Below, in pieces: positions 1 through 5,781 of a DNA stretch of 15,114 nt; within the stretch, counting starts at the first letter, position 1; every line of letters begins with the position of its first letter. The notes below the pieces were generated by a model that had not been told where the DNA came from, ran no database searches, and saw only the letters and a program-made list of their open reading frames with translations. Location: NCBI GenBank assembly GCA_031393505.1, contig JANMVX010000031.1, forward strand, positions 1 to 15,114, read 5' to 3'. The position numbers were made by a program, and so were the translations under genes. The DNA comes from JANYHF01 sp031393505. Lineage in GTDB: Bacteria > Pseudomonadota > Alphaproteobacteria > Rhizobiales > Hyphomicrobiaceae.

Positions 1-2
1 CC

Positions 3-80
3 ACATCGATAGCCCGTCGGATGTGGCACGCCGGGCGCGCTGCTGCGCGCCCCTACCAATCACCAGTGAGCAGCATCAAC
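3..80. repeat. Dispersed palindromic repeat, copy A
   Basis: This intergenic element lies just past the stop codon of the YqaA-like gene. Its core is a perfect 8-bp stem, GGGCGCGC (33-40) and GCGCGCCC (45-52), with loop TGCT. Positions 3-38 match 839-874 in direct orientation at 32 of 36 bases. Positions 33-80 match the reverse complement of 783-830 at about 90% with small indels. It therefore belongs to a short dispersed repeat family of REP type. On the minus strand it would form a hairpin at the 3' end of the YqaA-like transcript, but no U-tract follows, so a classical terminator is unlikely. Its extent to the left is cut by the window edge. Confidence 0.7.
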
Positions 81-91
81 GACATTTGGTA

Positions 92-673
92 TCACGCCAA
101 CTTCGCCGCCAGGTAGAAGCCGAGCACGATCACGGCCAGACTGCCAAGCACCGTCGCCGCCAGGTTGCGCCGGATGAACGGCTCGATGACGCCGCCGAAC
201 CGGTTCAAAAGGCCGGCCTCAAGATAGAAGCGAGCGCCCCGCGTGATGGCGGACAACACGACGAACCAGAAGAGGTTGTAGCCAGCGACGCCGCTGGCGA
301 TGGTGACCAGCTTGTACGGGATCGGCAGGAAGCCCTTGATCAGGATCACCCAGGCCCCATAGGCCTTATACCACTCGCGGAACTGCTCGAATTTGGCGCC
401 ATAGCCGTAGAGATTCAACAGCCACTGGCCGAGCGAGTCGTAAAGCAGTGCCCCGATGGCATAGCCCAGCAGCCCGCCCAGCACGGACGCAACGGTGCAG
501 ATGCCGGCGTAAAACCAGGCCCGCTTGGGCGAGGCCAGCGCCATCGGCACCAGCATGATGTCCGGAGGAATCGGGAAGAACGAGCTTTCGGCGAACGACA
601 CCGCCGCCAGGATGCAAGGCGCGCGCTCGCTCTTGGAGAGCGCAATCAGCCGGTCATAAAGGGATTGGAACAT
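92..673 (-). CDS. YqaA-like VTT/DedA-family inner-membrane protein
   Basis: The 193-residue protein matches the small VTT (DedA-like) membrane family, YqaA branch. It has the family signature ESSFFPIPPD near residues 30-38, a second half-motif FLPIPYK (115-121) followed by a conserved glycine-rich stretch, and TRGARFY (144-150). Hydrophobic segments lie at about 20-45, 54-78, 107-140 and 172-190, so it should sit in the inner membrane. DedA relatives are linked to lipid-carrier flipping and membrane homeostasis, but no specific substrate can be assigned here. The ATG at 673 has AAAAGG a few bases upstream. The gene stands alone, with related repeats on both sides (3-80 and 783-889). The family call is firm; the role is not. 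Confidence 0.9.
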   Translation of the reverse strand: MFQSLYDRLIALSKSERAPCILAAVSFAESSFFPIPPDIMLVPMALASPKRAWFYAGICTVASVLGGLLGYAIGALLYDSLGQWLLNLYGYGAKFEQFREWYKAYGAWVILIKGFLPIPYKLVTIASGVAGYNLFWFVVLSAITRGARFYLEAGLLNRFGGVIEPFIRRNLAATVLGSLAVIVLGFYLAAKLA

Positions 674-782
674 GACGCCTTTTCAGGAGTTAGGGCTGGC
701 GACCCCGAGCACGGGTCGAACTGGCCTTCCCCATAACCCAATCGCAGGCGTTCTGGCCACGTGCCAAGTGATCCCAAACGTT

Positions 783-830
783 GTTGATGCTGACTCATCG
801 GTGATTGGTAGGGGGCGCAGCAGCGCGCCC
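783..830 (-). repeat. Dispersed palindromic repeat, copy B1 (inverted relative to copy A)
   Basis: The reverse complement of this stretch matches 33-80 over about 48 bases at roughly 90%. It shares the blocks GGGCGCGCTGCTGCGC, CTACCAATCACC and CAGCATCAAC, with single-base indels between them. Its hairpin stem is shorter than in copy A. Together with copy A it brackets the YqaA-like gene in inverted orientation. It lies in the 287-base gap 674-960, which contains no convincing gene. Confidence 0.65.
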
Positions 831-838
831 GGGGTGCG

Positions 839-889
839 ACATCGTTGGTCCGTCGGATGTGGCGCGCCGGGCGCACTGCGGTGCGCCAC
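839..889 (+). repeat. Dispersed palindromic repeat, copy B2 (direct relative to copy A)
   Basis: Positions 839-874 match 3-38 at 32 of 36 bases. The following stem is GGCGCAC (870-876), loop TGCG, GTGCGCC (881-887). Compared with copy A, the G39-C46 pair is replaced by A875-T882, so the stem is kept by a compensatory change. B1 and B2 lie almost back to back, as two related halves in opposite orientation. This resembles REP doublets or a degenerate miniature element. No transposase is present in the window. Confidence 0.65.
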
Positions 890-960
890 GAAACAACGGG
901 CATCCGATCTCCCAGAGGAACGTAGATCAGGATCCATGCAGGCTGGTGTGCCCTCCTTGG

Positions 961-1956
961 TCAGGGCGTCGGGTTGTTCCGCTCCAGCCAGTCGGCGGCG
1001 TCGGCTTCGGCGTCCTTGCGCTGCTGGGGCGTGAGGCCGGCCACGATGGCGTCCAGTTTGAAATCGCTGACGCCCCGGGAACGCGCCAACAGATGCCATT
1101 TTGCCGCCGTCACCGGATCCTTCTTGTAGACGATGCCGAGCATATAGAGCATCGCCAGCCGGTTCTGCGCTACCGGGTGCCCGTGCTCGGCGGCGGCGGT
1201 AAAATACCAGGCCGCCCGGGCCGGATTTGGCGCCACGCCCCGGCCTTTGAACAACATGATGGCGAATTCGGTTTGTGCATCGGCAAGCCCAGCCTGAGCC
1301 GCCAGCTCCATCCAATGGGCCGCCTGACTGTCGCTCCACATTCCGCCGACGCCTGAAATCAGCAGTTGCGCGTAGTCATAGCGCGCCTGCGGATCGCCGG
1401 CTTTGGCGGCTTCGGCGATCAGACCAGCGCCTTTCTTCTCATCCTGCGGCCGCCCCTGGCCCGACACATAGAGAACGCCAAGGTTGTATTTCGCCGGCAC
1501 GATGCCCTTGGCCGCCGCCAACTCGAACAGTCGCGCCGCAGCTGTTTTGTCTTCCAACACACCATCGCCCTTGGCGAGCATGACGCCCAGTGCGAACTGC
1601 GCGTTGGCGTCGCCCAACTCGGCGCCCTTGCCGTACCACGCCGCCGCCCTGGCCCGGTCGCGTGGCACACCCTGCCCCTCGGCGAACAGGCGCGCGATCA
1701 GCGTGTTCGACGCCGCATCGCCGGCCTCGGCCGAGGTCTTGGCCAGTTTCATAGCCGTCAGAAAGCGCCCGTCCTCATAGGCCGCAAAGGCAGGATCGGC
1801 GGCCAGGCTGGCGGCCGGCGCATCCGTGGCGGCCTCGACAGGCGGCGGCTCGGTGTCCTTGGTCTGCACTTTGGTGGCGGCGCCCATGGACGTCGAGATC
1901 ATCAGAAAGAGACCGGCGGCGGCGGCGCTGCCAATGACATTTCGAGTGCTGCTCAC
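961..1956 (-). CDS. Secreted Sel1-like repeat protein
   Basis: The 331-residue protein starts with a signal peptide (residues 1 to about 26, hydrophobic core AAAAGLFLMI, end SMGAA). An Ala/Pro/Glu-rich linker follows. From about residue 79 to 290 there are about six Sel1-like (TPR-type) repeats of 35-36 residues, recognisable by patterns such as AQFALGVMLAKGDGV, AKYNLGVLYVSGQG and AQNRLAMLYMLGI. Such solenoids act as protein-binding scaffolds in the periplasm or at the envelope; no partner can be named. The start codon is GTG (1956-1954), overlapping the upstream ThiE-like stop as GTGA, which suggests translational coupling. A TPR-like protein can be part of a tad locus (TadD), but this one is about 4 kb from the pilus genes and is of Sel1 type, so I do not assign it there. 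Confidence 0.9.
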   Translation of the reverse strand: MSSTRNVIGSAAAAGLFLMISTSMGAATKVQTKDTEPPPVEAATDAPAASLAADPAFAAYEDGRFLTAMKLAKTSAEAGDAASNTLIARLFAEGQGVPRDRARAAAWYGKGAELGDANAQFALGVMLAKGDGVLEDKTAAARLFELAAAKGIVPAKYNLGVLYVSGQGRPQDEKKGAGLIAEAAKAGDPQARYDYAQLLISGVGGMWSDSQAAHWMELAAQAGLADAQTEFAIMLFKGRGVAPNPARAAWYFTAAAEHGHPVAQNRLAMLYMLGIVYKKDPVTAAKWHLLARSRGVSDFKLDAIVAGLTPQQRKDAEADAADWLERNNPTP

Positions 1957-2672
1957 CGGCTTGCCTCATTGAATTTTCCCAGCCCGGCCAGCAAGGCGAC
2001 AGCCGGCTCCAGGCCAATCAGGGGATCGGACGCCACAAAATCGGCGCCGGCAGCCACCAAAAGCGCGGCCCGCTCACGGTCGGCGACATTCCATGCCACG
2101 CACGGAACCGAGAACATCTCGGCCCACCACGTCACCATAGCGAGTTGCTCAGCCACATCATCCCCCGCTTCGCCGCCAAGGGCAACGTAATCGGCGCCCA
2201 GCTCGGCCAGCACCATTGCGTTGTGGCGCGACAACCCCGCCGACACGCCAACGATGCGACCAGCCCCGAGACTGGCCCGGGCGGCTCCATAGGCTTGTTC
2301 GGCCCGGCTCAGGTCTTCGTCGTGGCCGAGGTGCAGGCCGTCCGCGCCCAAGTCGAGCGCCAACTGCGCGTCGCCGGCAATCAGCGCGGCGCAGCCAGTG
2401 CTCTGAGCCGCTTGAACCAGGTGCGCGAGCGCCGGCTGGCTGGCCACAAATCCAGCTGGCGACTGCAACAGGACACTGGCGGCTTGCGAACGGCGGATGG
2501 CGCCGACCATGGCGTTCGGGCCAACCGCGCCGGCGCCGCAGTCCACAATCAGATAGGCCTGCGACGTTTGTGGCACGGGACGGTATCCTGGAAGGCGCTG
2601 CGGATGAGCTGGCCAAAGGGGGCTGCGCGAAGACGGCGCAGCATCGCATATCGAAGCCAATTCCGGCAGCAT
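1953..2672 (-). CDS. ThiE/TenI-like thiamine phosphate synthase family protein, degenerate
   Basis: The protein has 239 residues from the chosen ATG at 2672; an in-frame ATG at 2741 would add 23 residues. The TIM-barrel landmarks of the thiamine phosphate synthase family are clear: GADGLHLG (about 109-116), GVSAG (142-146), GADYVALG (159-166) and AGADFVAS (208-215). Family knowledge places a Q-x-R-x-K motif on an early strand for diphosphate binding, an Asn-Asp pair before the ADGLHLG strand, and a Gly-Gly phosphate loop near the C-terminal end. Here these positions read LLQSP, AGD and AWNV. Normal synthase activity is therefore doubtful, and TenI-like or another role is possible. No thiamine gene is nearby. 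The gene is coupled by a 4-bp overlap to the Sel1-repeat gene. Neither candidate start has a strong Shine-Dalgarno. Confidence 0.8.
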   Translation of the reverse strand: MLPELASICDAAPSSRSPLWPAHPQRLPGYRPVPQTSQAYLIVDCGAGAVGPNAMVGAIRRSQAASVLLQSPAGFVASQPALAHLVQAAQSTGCAALIAGDAQLALDLGADGLHLGHDEDLSRAEQAYGAARASLGAGRIVGVSAGLSRHNAMVLAELGADYVALGGEAGDDVAEQLAMVTWWAEMFSVPCVAWNVADRERAALLVAAGADFVASDPLIGLEPAVALLAGLGKFNEASR

Positions 2673-2782
2673 CTTGACAAGCCCCCGGGCGGCAAGGTGT
2701 TCTGACGCGCTTGGGATATGAACGCCACACAACGGCAGCATTCAGATCGGGTTCAGGTAGCCGGTGGCAATGTCAGGGGCAT

Positions 2783-2801
2783 GGATCGAGGTTACCGATC
2801 C
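2783..2801. promoter_or_regulatory. Short inverted repeat in a divergent intergenic region (possible operator)
   Basis: GGATCG (2783-2788) and CGATCC (2796-2801) form a 6-bp inverted repeat with a 7-base spacer. It lies between the divergent ThiE-like gene and the small secreted-protein gene. The size suits a dimeric regulator, but a repeat this short can occur by chance. No convincing -10/-35 pair was found in this gap. Confidence 0.2.
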
Positions 2802-2908
2802 GCATACGAGTTCAGCCGTCGGACAATCGGGCGGACGCACTTGAAAGCGGGACAACGGCCCCTAGATCATTGTAAATGGTATCACTGCAACATCGGGCGA
2901 GCTGAGCA

Positions 2909-3214
2909 ATGATTACGAATGGCAGGATTTTCCAGGCAGGCGCGGCGACCCGCGGCAGCCTGATGGTTGCGGCCTTGGCGGCGTCGCTGCTCGGCGGCAG
3001 CGCCGCGGCGCGCGCTGACGAGGATTGCAATTGGTACGCGCTGACTTCGGCCAAGCAGCAGCAGGTCAACGAAGGCAAGAGTTGCGGCCAGAAGGGCGAT
3101 GGCTGGAGCACCGACCAGGCCGTGCATCTGGCCTATTGCACCAGCGTATCGCCCGAGGAATGGCGCAAGGCCGTCGAGGAACGCAAGAAGGTGTTGAAAA
3201 CCTGCGGCGGCTGA
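2909..3214 (+). CDS. Small secreted four-cysteine protein, function unknown
   Basis: The 101-residue protein begins with a signal peptide: hydrophobic core LMVAALAASLLGG (about 18-30) and a likely cleavage after ARA, before DEDCN. The mature part of about 64 residues is hydrophilic and has four cysteines (CNW, SCGQ, YCTS and TCGG at the C-terminus), consistent with two disulfides in the periplasm. I do not recognise the family. The start at 2909 gives the fuller n-region; an internal ATG at residue 19 would leave almost no n-region. It is a single gene ending in a strong terminator and convergent with the minor pilin genes. Involvement in the pilus is possible but not shown. Confidence 0.75.
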   Translation: MITNGRIFQAGAATRGSLMVAALAASLLGGSAAARADEDCNWYALTSAKQQQVNEGKSCGQKGDGWSTDQAVHLAYCTSVSPEEWRKAVEERKKVLKTCGG

Positions 3215-3242
3215 GCCACGTCCATTACACTTCCCAAGTCTG

Positions 3243-3293
3243 AAACGAAACGAGCCGGCCATTCCCCCAATGGCCGGCTCGTTTCGTTTTTTT
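3243..3293 (+). terminator. Strong intrinsic terminator between convergent genes
   Basis: A perfect 21-bp stem (3243-3263 with 3269-3289), loop CCCCC, is followed by seven T residues (3287-3293, the first three also pairing in the stem). It terminates the plus-strand small secreted-protein gene. It lies 31 bases beyond the stop of the convergent TadE-like gene, and its left arm also carries A-runs that read as U-runs on the minus strand. It may therefore serve both directions, more weakly for the minus strand. Confidence 0.93.
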
Positions 3294-3323
3294 GGCGGTT
3301 TCGAGGATTGACCGCGACGTCGA

Positions 3324-3902
3324 CTAGCAATCCGAGCATACGATCGCGACGGAGCGCGACACGTTGTTGGAGAGGTGCGACAGCGTGATGTCGCCATGCA
3401 GATACTGACCGATCGGCGAGCGATATTTGAACTTGGTCTTGGTGATGATCAACGAGTTGTCCTTCGGGGCCATGCCGTCCCAGAAGCCGGGGTAGGTGGA
3501 GCCACGAGTGTAGGGCGCGCCGCCATCGGAGTTGTAGCTCCAGTCGACCGTCATGACGCCCGTGACGGGATCGGGTATCAACGAGACCACTTCCGTCTTG
3601 ACGCTGGCATGGTCGTAACGCCCGATCAGGACATGGGAGAATTTGAAGATATCCTTCAAATCGGCCTTTTTGATCGGTGACGAGCGCGCCACGATATCGC
3701 TGATTGAGGAAGCGACGATGTTGATGCGGCCATCGACGGTCAAGGCGTCGCTGACCTCCACCGATCCCAGCAGCATCATGATCATGATCGGGACGACCAT
3801 GGCGAATTCGACGGCGGCGAATCCGCCGATATCGTTGACGAGTTTGCGAACAGAGTATTGTGCGTAAACCGTCAGTCGATTGAGCTTGGAGGAAGCGCGC
3901 AT
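3324..3902 (-). CDS. TadE/TadG-like minor pilin (second of pair)
   Basis: The protein has 192 residues from the ATG at 3902, which has AGCAGG about 6 bases upstream. A longer in-frame reading to 4127 would run into the preceding gene and is not credible. It has a basic N-terminus, then GGFAAVEFAMVVPIM (26-40) leading into one membrane helix to about residue 50. This is the TadE pattern, with the Glu and Phe expected in a prepilin-peptidase-type leader junction. The rest is a beta-rich periplasmic domain ending in CSDC (C189, C192). TadE-like pseudopilins are needed for Flp pilus formation. It follows its paralogue after a 65-base gap, presumably in one transcript. Confidence 0.85.
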   Translation of the reverse strand: MRASSKLNRLTVYAQYSVRKLVNDIGGFAAVEFAMVVPIMIMMLLGSVEVSDALTVDGRINIVASSISDIVARSSPIKKADLKDIFKFSHVLIGRYDHASVKTEVVSLIPDPVTGVMTVDWSYNSDGGAPYTRGSTYPGFWDGMAPKDNSLIITKTKFKYRSPIGQYLHGDITLSHLSNNVSRSVAIVCSDC

Positions 3903-3967
3903 GTGAAACCTGCTGTGATGGGGAGGAGTGGGCCGAAGGCACGAGACGCCGGGTCGTTCGCCGCCTG

Positions 3968-4609
3968 CTAACAGCCGGCCGGCAGTATTCCTGTCAGGGA
4001 GTACGGCTCGTTCTTCATTGCGAAGCCGGTGATGATCAAGCGGCCGCCGTCGGGGGTGTTTGCCAGGCTCAATCCCATTTTGCCGGTGAAATCGCCTAGA
4101 CCGGGTAGCCCCATGATCAGGCCCCACTTGTAGTAGAGCGTCACGACAACCACGTCGCTCGGAGCTCCGGGACAGTATTTTTCTACTTCGGTGCCGCGGA
4201 TGCCATCGTCACTGAAGAGATCGGCGGCTCCCACGGCCGCCTTGGCGAAAGCGTCGGAGGCGATTTTGACTTTGGTAACCGGATCAACAGTGTCGGAATA
4301 GCTGCGCACATCGACCGTGAGGTTGCTGTTGCAATCCATGAAGACGGGCAATTTCGAACAGACGCGGGCCTTGAACTGGCCCTTCGACATGTTGCCGTTC
4401 TGGGCGGCGCCGGTGCGCAACGCGCGCGACGCGGCCTCGTTGCCGCTCTCCATGGCGAACTGGGCGAAATAGACCAACGCCACTTCGATGATGGCGAACA
4501 GCAGCCCCAGGAAGGGGCCGATCACCATGCCGAACTCGATGGCCGTGGACCCGGATTTATCTTTCCGCCAAAGCCTGGCGCCACGGCGCAGTCCCGCAAT
4601 CCAACGCAT
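3968..4609 (-). CDS. TadE/TadG-like minor pilin (first of pair)
   Basis: The protein has 213 residues from the ATG at 4609, with GAGAGG about 9 bases upstream. The reading frame stays open to 4801, but those 64 extra residues lack pilin features and would put the CtrA-like boxes inside the gene. After a basic N-terminus comes GSTAIEFGMVIGPFLG (20-35), then a single membrane helix to about residue 50: a prepilin-like junction with Glu at position 5 after Gly20. The periplasmic part has cysteines at 84, 93, 146 and the very last residue, 213. It is a likely substrate of CpaA and a minor component or assembly factor of the Flp pilus. The upstream gap of 220 bases holds its probable promoter. Confidence 0.87.
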   Translation of the reverse strand: MRWIAGLRRGARLWRKDKSGSTAIEFGMVIGPFLGLLFAIIEVALVYFAQFAMESGNEAASRALRTGAAQNGNMSKGQFKARVCSKLPVFMDCNSNLTVDVRSYSDTVDPVTKVKIASDAFAKAAVGAADLFSDDGIRGTEVEKYCPGAPSDVVVVTLYYKWGLIMGLPGLGDFTGKMGLSLANTPDGGRLIITGFAMKNEPYSLTGILPAGC

Positions 4610-4675
4610 GACAAAAGGCCTCTCGAACAGTGACGACCGCAATCTGTCACGATCTATATCAGTCGAATGGCTGCG

Positions 4676-4684
4676 AGTGGTTAA
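4676..4684 (-). promoter_or_regulatory. CtrA-like half-site upstream of the minor pilin pair
   Basis: The minus strand reads TTAACCACT, seven of eight bases matching the CtrA half-site TTAACCAT. The same nine bases recur at 4717-4725, 41 bp away. It lies 67 bases upstream of the minor pilin ATG. Alone it would be weak; its value comes from the fuller box next to it. Confidence 0.3.
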
Positions 4685-4706
4685 ACTGGCGAAACTTGTA
4701 TCTAGT

Positions 4707-4725
4707 GTGGTCAAGCAGTGGTTAA
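4707..4725 (-). promoter_or_regulatory. CtrA-like full box upstream of the minor pilin pair
   Basis: The minus strand reads TTAACCACTGCTTGACCAC: TTAA, seven bases, TTGA. The known CtrA consensus is TTAA-N7-TTAA, so only one base of the eight defined positions differs. The box lies 97 bases upstream of the ATG at 4609, a sensible promoter distance. It has the same form as the box before cpaB (6912-6930), including the CCA that follows the second half. Confidence 0.5.
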
Positions 4726-4760
4726 GCACTGTGCCGAGCGGGTTACCGACGACAGGCAAC

Positions 4761-4790
4761 GGGCCAGGTCTGCCTGACGCAGCCTGGCCC
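4761..4790 (-). other. Stable hairpin after the CpaC-N-domain gene
   Basis: GGGCCAGG (4761-4768) pairs with CCTGGCCC (4783-4790), and CTGC (4770-4773) pairs with GCAG (4779-4782). This gives a 12-bp stem with one bulged T and a 5-base loop. It begins 39 bases beyond the minus-strand stop at 4830. No U-tract follows in that direction, so it may be an mRNA 3'-end stabiliser or a factor-assisted terminator separating this gene from the minor pilins. Confidence 0.4.
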
Positions 4791-4829
4791 GATGACCGCA
4801 AACAATGGTTGGCGTCACATCGTAACGCG

Positions 4830-5306
4830 CTAGTTGCCTGACTGCCCGGTATCGGGAGCGCCTTCGGATAGCTTCATCTTCTGTTGCGAGGCCGCGGCCA
4901 GGCCCTGAATGTGCTTTTCGTCGTCGCCCACCTTCATGACCGGCTGACAGATCGGCGTGCAGGCATAGGTGAACTGGCTGTCGGCGCGCGTCAGCGTCAC
5001 CACCTTGCTCTCGTCCGCCCGCACCATCAGGCGGCTGGAGTAGATGACCTTTTCCTCGTCGTTGAGGATCATCAGATTGGTGACGCCAAAGGTCTTGCCG
5101 GTGATGACCAGAAGCTTGGTGCTCTTCAAGGTCACATCGGCAATGGAGGGGTTGCCGATGATGATGTTGGCGGCCGGCTGATCGAGCTGGAGAAGGCGCG
5201 CCTGATCATACTGCACGACCAGATCTTCCGCCTTGGCCTGGGCCGCCAATACGGGGAGAGCAGAGAAACCCGCGATTATTGCGAGCTTGGTAAGGCTCAA
5301 AGTCAT
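4830..5306 (-). CDS. Stand-alone CpaC N-terminal-domain pilus protein
   Basis: The protein has 158 residues from the ATG at 5306, with AAGGA about 9 bases upstream; the open frame to 5612 lacks pilus features. A signal peptide (1 to about 26, ending AKA) is followed by a domain at about 28-108. This matches the pilus-formation domain found at the N-terminus of CpaC-type secretins: compare NIIIGNPSIADVTL and LLVITGKTFGVTNLMILN with VVVSNPTNLDAVV and VFLIGKKMGDANVFFFD in the CpaC of this window. No secretin pore domain is present. A short tail with C116 and C120 (CTPIC) and a polar C-terminus follow. It probably acts in the periplasm with the secretin, perhaps as an accessory or piloting factor (inference). 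It is the first gene of the minus-strand arm, divergent from flp. Confidence 0.82.
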   Translation of the reverse strand: MTLSLTKLAIIAGFSALPVLAAQAKAEDLVVQYDQARLLQLDQPAANIIIGNPSIADVTLKSTKLLVITGKTFGVTNLMILNDEEKVIYSSRLMVRADESKVVTLTRADSQFTYACTPICQPVMKVGDDEKHIQGLAAASQQKMKLSEGAPDTGQSGN

Positions 5307-5435
5307 GACGAGCGATCCTTGCGGCTGAACTTGGCTATGACCGCGATAGAAACTGAAATTGGTGAAGGAACTGCAAACGCCCGTGCCAACCCTCGCAACG
5401 CAGTGGACACCGGCAGATGGCGGCGGCGGACCTCT

Positions 5436-5455
5436 CAACAAGCGGCAACAAGCGG
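5436..5455. repeat. Perfect tandem 10-bp repeat
   Basis: CAACAAGCGG occurs twice head to tail (5436-5445 and 5446-5455). It lies 130 bases upstream of the CpaC-N-domain gene start, on the minus-strand side. The period is close to one helical turn, which would suit a protein-binding site, but a simple duplication is equally possible. Confidence 0.5.
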
Positions 5456-5524
5456 CGAGATGGCTGTCCCCGCCGTTGTTGGGCGTTCGCCATGGTGTCG
5501 GCCAGCAATAATATCGAATACTGC

Positions 5525-5580
5525 GGCCAATATTGGCCATGGCGCGCCTTAACCATCCGGTATTCGCCAGGTATTCACCG
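5525..5580. promoter_or_regulatory. Dense cluster of putative operator elements upstream of flp
   Basis: In order: a perfect 14-bp palindrome GGCCAATATTGGCC (5525-5538), an 8-bp palindrome GGCGCGCC (5541-5548), an exact CtrA half-site TTAACCAT (5549-5556), and two adjacent 11-mers (5559-5569 and 5570-5580), both beginning GGTATTC and matching at 9 of 11 positions. Four ordered motifs in 56 non-coding bases suggest protein binding. The proteins are unknown, apart from the CtrA-type resemblance. Confidence 0.4.
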
Positions 5581-5669
5581 CCGAACTGCCAGTGATCGTG
5601 CATTCGCGACAATTTTAATCAATCCGTCAGCCCGAGTATATATTTCGTTAAGCATCGATCGCAGCGGCA

Positions 5670-5684
5670 TTTACTCCGCGTTAA
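5670..5684 (+). promoter_or_regulatory. CtrA-like box upstream of flp
   Basis: The sequence is TTTA, seven bases, TTAA: one mismatch to TTAA-N7-TTAA. It lies 97 bases upstream of the flp ATG, the same distance as the box before the minor pilins. In Caulobacter the major pilin gene pilA is known to be CtrA-activated, which makes this placement plausible. Confidence 0.4.
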
Positions 5685-5781
5685 ATCGGGAGGGCTAAGG
5701 TGGCTTCAGTTCAGTCCAGCTGGTTGGCATACCTGCAATTGAACTGAGAGAGACAGTGAGTGTTCCGTAAGGGAGAGTTCC

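Larger units (their letters stand above)
5307..5781. promoter_or_regulatory. 475-bp divergent regulatory region between the minus arm and flp
   Basis: No convincing gene lies here. The region holds a perfect tandem 10-mer (5436-5455), a dense block with a 14-bp palindrome, a TTAACCAT half-site and tandem 11-mers (5525-5580), a further TTAAGCAT (5648-5655), and a TTTA-N7-TTAA box (5670-5684). It is noticeably more AT-rich from about 5600 to 5690 than the flanking genes, as expected of a promoter. Flp is normally made in large amounts, so the main promoter is probably in the right-hand part. Confidence 0.6.

Noticed and set aside
23..736. Plus-strand open frame across the YqaA-like gene
   Set aside because: Antisense to a recognisable VTT-family gene; low-complexity His/Gln/Arg translation.
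1366..2190. 274-codon plus-strand open frame opposite the Sel1-repeat and ThiE-like genes
   Set aside because: The minus-strand products have clear signal peptide, repeats and barrel motifs; this frame has none.
3903..4127. N-terminal extension of the second minor pilin
   Set aside because: It would overlap the preceding pilin gene by 160 bases and place an unrelated Arg-rich stretch before the leader; the ATG at 3902 gives a normal TadE start.
5720..5740. Possible sigma-54 promoter (TGGCAT near flp)
   Set aside because: The GG and GC elements are not at the required 10-base spacing, so the match fails.
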